A DNA stretch of 17,518 nt from assembly GCA_903907665.1 (NCBI GenBank), contig CAIVOW010000148.1:1-17518 (forward strand), read 5' to 3'. Origin of the DNA: an uncultured Actinomycetes bacterium (GTDB lineage: Bacteria > Actinomycetota > Actinomycetes > Nanopelagicales > Nanopelagicaceae). Positions within the stretch are counted from its first letter, which is position 1; every line of letters starts with the position of its first letter. Positions 15,699 to 17,518 of this stretch are shown here, piece by piece. A model generated the notes under the pieces. That model did not search any database. It had not been told where the DNA came from and was given only the letters and a program-made list of their open reading frames with translations. Position numbers and translations under genes: made by a program.

Positions 15699-17288
15699 TT
15701 ATCTACGAAGTAATAAAGAGAATGCGCTTGCGACTTCTTCAATCTTAAAGACTCGAGCGGCGCCCAAGTAACCAAAACCTGTCACTAAAAGAACCACCAG
15801 GAGATGAAGAGTATTCCCCCCAGGGATAAACCTAAGGAAAAGACGCAAAGGGAGTGCTATCACTAGATAGATTCCAGCCAAGCGGGCATAGAGGCCGACA
15901 ATTTCACCTATATGAATTTCAATACTGTAACGACGCAGGAGCCGGATCGTTGTCCAAGCCCCTACCAAATAACTGACAGAAAGAGCTCCAGCCAACCCGA
16001 CGGTCACCCATTTTGGACCCAAACTATTGGCTAAAAAGATAGCCAGCACGCTACCAAAGATATTCATAACCAGATTGCTTAATACCTGCAGCTTCACATT
16101 TTCAAAAGCATTTAACCCACGTAATGCAATGAGATTGATACTCATTGGCATTAACCCAAGTGCAAACCCAGCCAGCACAAAACCAATGTATTGAGCGTCT
16201 CCATCTGAGATACCGAAGAAGAGTGTGCGTGTAATTAATGTTCCAAATAATAGTAAAGCGCACGCGCTAGGTACTGTAAATATTCCTACCAACCGCATAG
16301 CTCGCACAAGTTGCGCACGAAGCTGGTCGAACTTTTTATCAATCGCCAAATCAGAAAGATGTGGGAGGAGGGCGGTAACTAAAGAGATCGTAATAACAGA
16401 ATGCGGTAGCAACATAATAAAATAAGCATTGCTATATGGCGTAAAACCAACACCAGTGACAATCCCTGCCTTTTCGGCATGGACTGCAGCAGAACTAGAA
16501 AGGTTAACCGTAATTAAATAACCTAATTGCGAAATTCCTGCAAACAGTATTGTCCAAGAAGCCAAATGACGTGACTTACGTAATTCATCATCTCGCCAAT
16601 CAAATCGCGCCCTGATTTTGATGCGAGTTTTAATTACTACAGGAATTAAAACAGCGAACTGAATGACATAGCCAAGAGTTGTCCCAAATGCCAACCAAAC
16701 TGCTTCACTATGTGAAATTGTTGCAACACTCCAATGCGGGGCACGAAGTAAGAAGTATCCAATTACTGAAATAGCTACGAGGTTGTTAGCAACCGGCGCC
16801 CACATCATTGGCCCGAATTTTCCTTTTGCATTAGTTATTTGACTCAGCAGCGCATATAAACCAATGAAGAAAATTTGAGGCAGGCAATAACGCATAATCA
16901 AAACCGTTAATTGAAATTCAGGACGTCCTACATAACTACTTGCAAACAACCGAACAAATATTGGAGCTGCAAAAATGGAGATAATTGTGAGTATTCCCAA
17001 GATCACCGTTGTCGAGGTGACTAGCTTTGAAACGAATACTGAACCGCCATCACTCTCTCGCATAGAGCGAACAAGTTGGGGTACAAAAACGGCAGTTAAA
17101 GCACCGCCCACAATTAAGTTGTAAAGAATATTTGGCATCGTATTCGCTACATTAAATACATCCCCTAAAAGCGCTGTTCCTAAAAGAGCTACTGTTAGAA
17201 GGCCGCGAATTAAACCTGTAACACGGGATGCAACTGTTCCAATTGCCATCACAGTGGAAGAACGAAGTAGTGCATCATCAGTACTCAT
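15699..17288 (-). CDS. murJ: Lipid II flippase MurJ (MviN family)
   Basis: Polytopic membrane protein of 529 residues that moves lipid II across the membrane for peptidoglycan synthesis. The N-terminus SRVTGLIRGLLTVALLG (21-37) and NTMPNILYNLIVGGALTAVFVPQLVR are diagnostic MviN motifs, and 13-14 hydrophobic segments follow to the end. The length equals the bare transporter: the pseudokinase and extracellular domains fused to the mycobacterial homologue are absent. ATG at 17286-17288 overlaps the stop of the upstream DUF6049 gene by four bases. Proximity to cwlM agrees with a reported CwlM-MurJ link in mycobacteria. Confidence 0.96.
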   Translation of the reverse strand: MSTDDALLRSSTVMAIGTVASRVTGLIRGLLTVALLGTALLGDVFNVANTMPNILYNLIVGGALTAVFVPQLVRSMRESDGGSVFVSKLVTSTTVILGILTIISIFAAPIFVRLFASSYVGRPEFQLTVLIMRYCLPQIFFIGLYALLSQITNAKGKFGPMMWAPVANNLVAISVIGYFLLRAPHWSVATISHSEAVWLAFGTTLGYVIQFAVLIPVVIKTRIKIRARFDWRDDELRKSRHLASWTILFAGISQLGYLITVNLSSSAAVHAEKAGIVTGVGFTPYSNAYFIMLLPHSVITISLVTALLPHLSDLAIDKKFDQLRAQLVRAMRLVGIFTVPSACALLLFGTLITRTLFFGISDGDAQYIGFVLAGFALGLMPMSINLIALRGLNAFENVKLQVLSNLVMNIFGSVLAIFLANSLGPKWVTVGLAGALSVSYLVGAWTTIRLLRRYSIEIHIGEIVGLYARLAGIYLVIALPLRLFLRFIPGGNTLHLLVVLLVTGFGYLGAARVFKIEEVASAFSLLLRR

Positions 17289-17518
17289 GATGCTTTACCC
17301 TCCTTCTTATTGCTTCCCCGTCGTATCCGACGACGTGATTGAAGGATTGCAGCTCCAAAAAGGATGACCGCAGCGATGGTTGTTATCCACGTAGCGATAC
17401 CGCTAATCACAGCTATTTTCAGTGGGTACGTCACTGTTTGGCCAAACGTAGCCCCACTCTTTGTTGTAAGAGTTCCAACGAAGCCTGAGTCTCCAGATGT
17501 ATAGACCTTAATAGGCAC
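17285..17518 (-). CDS. DUF6049-type membrane protein, C-terminal part (runs off the right edge)
   Basis: The last 77 codons of a larger protein whose start lies outside the window. A short beta-rich stretch (VYTSGDSGFVGTLTT) is followed by one membrane segment at about 35-59 (IAVISGIATWITTIAAVILF) and a basic cytoplasmic tail RRRIRRG. This topology and its position directly before murJ match the actinobacterial DUF6049 family (Rv3909 in M. tuberculosis), a large exported protein of unknown function with one C-terminal anchor. Assignment rests mainly on synteny. The stop overlaps the murJ start by four bases, so the two are co-translated. Confidence 0.7.
   Translation of the reverse strand: MPIKVYTSGDSGFVGTLTTKSGATFGQTVTYPLKIAVISGIATWITTIAAVILFGAAILQSRRRIRRGSNKKEGKAS

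Overview
The window is the replication-origin neighbourhood of an actinobacterial chromosome. The gene order is the classic actinobacterial one: gyrA-gyrB-DciA/DUF721-recF-dnaN-[oriC]-dnaA-[DnaA boxes]-rpmH-rnpA-yidD-yidC-jag-rsmG-parA-parB. It is followed by the block known from mycobacteria (cwlM-type pseudo-amidase, trxA, trxB, murJ, DUF6049 protein). The base composition is AT-rich by eye for an actinobacterium, intergenic gaps are very short, and there are no insertion sequences, CRISPR arrays or tRNAs. This suggests a small-genome, low-GC actinobacterium such as the freshwater acI/Nanopelagicales type. The taxon is inference; the phylum follows from synteny and from the CwlM, YidC and DciA types.

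Left arm (1-6991, minus strand): gyrA (5' part only), gyrB, dciA, recF, dnaN and dnaA all read leftward, away from the origin. recF/dnaN and dciA/recF overlap by 1 and 4 bases and so form a tightly coupled unit. The 346-base gap between dnaN and dnaA carries six DnaA boxes facing each other in two groups, a strong GC hairpin, a 28-base pyrimidine run and a TA-rich unwinding candidate. It is the best oriC candidate.

Middle (6992-7281): the gap between the divergent dnaA and rpmH genes holds five more DnaA boxes. They are interleaved with one good promoter candidate for dnaA and one for rpmH, so DnaA probably controls both transcripts. The origin region is thus split into two box clusters by dnaA.

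Right arm (7282-11912, plus strand): rpmH, rnpA, yidD, yidC, jag, rsmG, parA and parB form a tight co-directional cluster covering ribosome and RNase P synthesis, membrane protein insertion, 16S rRNA methylation and chromosome partitioning. Two perfect 14-base parS cores sit at the start of rsmG and of parA. Both are read in the same frame, so both proteins begin with V-S-R-E-T.

Far right (11909-17518, minus strand, facing the origin): a fold-type I aminotransferase whose stop codon overlaps that of parB, a two-PG-binding-domain pseudo-amidase of the CwlM type with eroded zinc-site residues, thioredoxin, thioredoxin reductase, the lipid II flippase MurJ, and the C-terminus of a DUF6049 membrane protein. 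This block links cell-wall precursor control (CwlM, MurJ) with thiol redox.

I do not see an unknown gene system here. The points most worth a second look are the origin architecture, the in-frame parS sites and the dead amidase.
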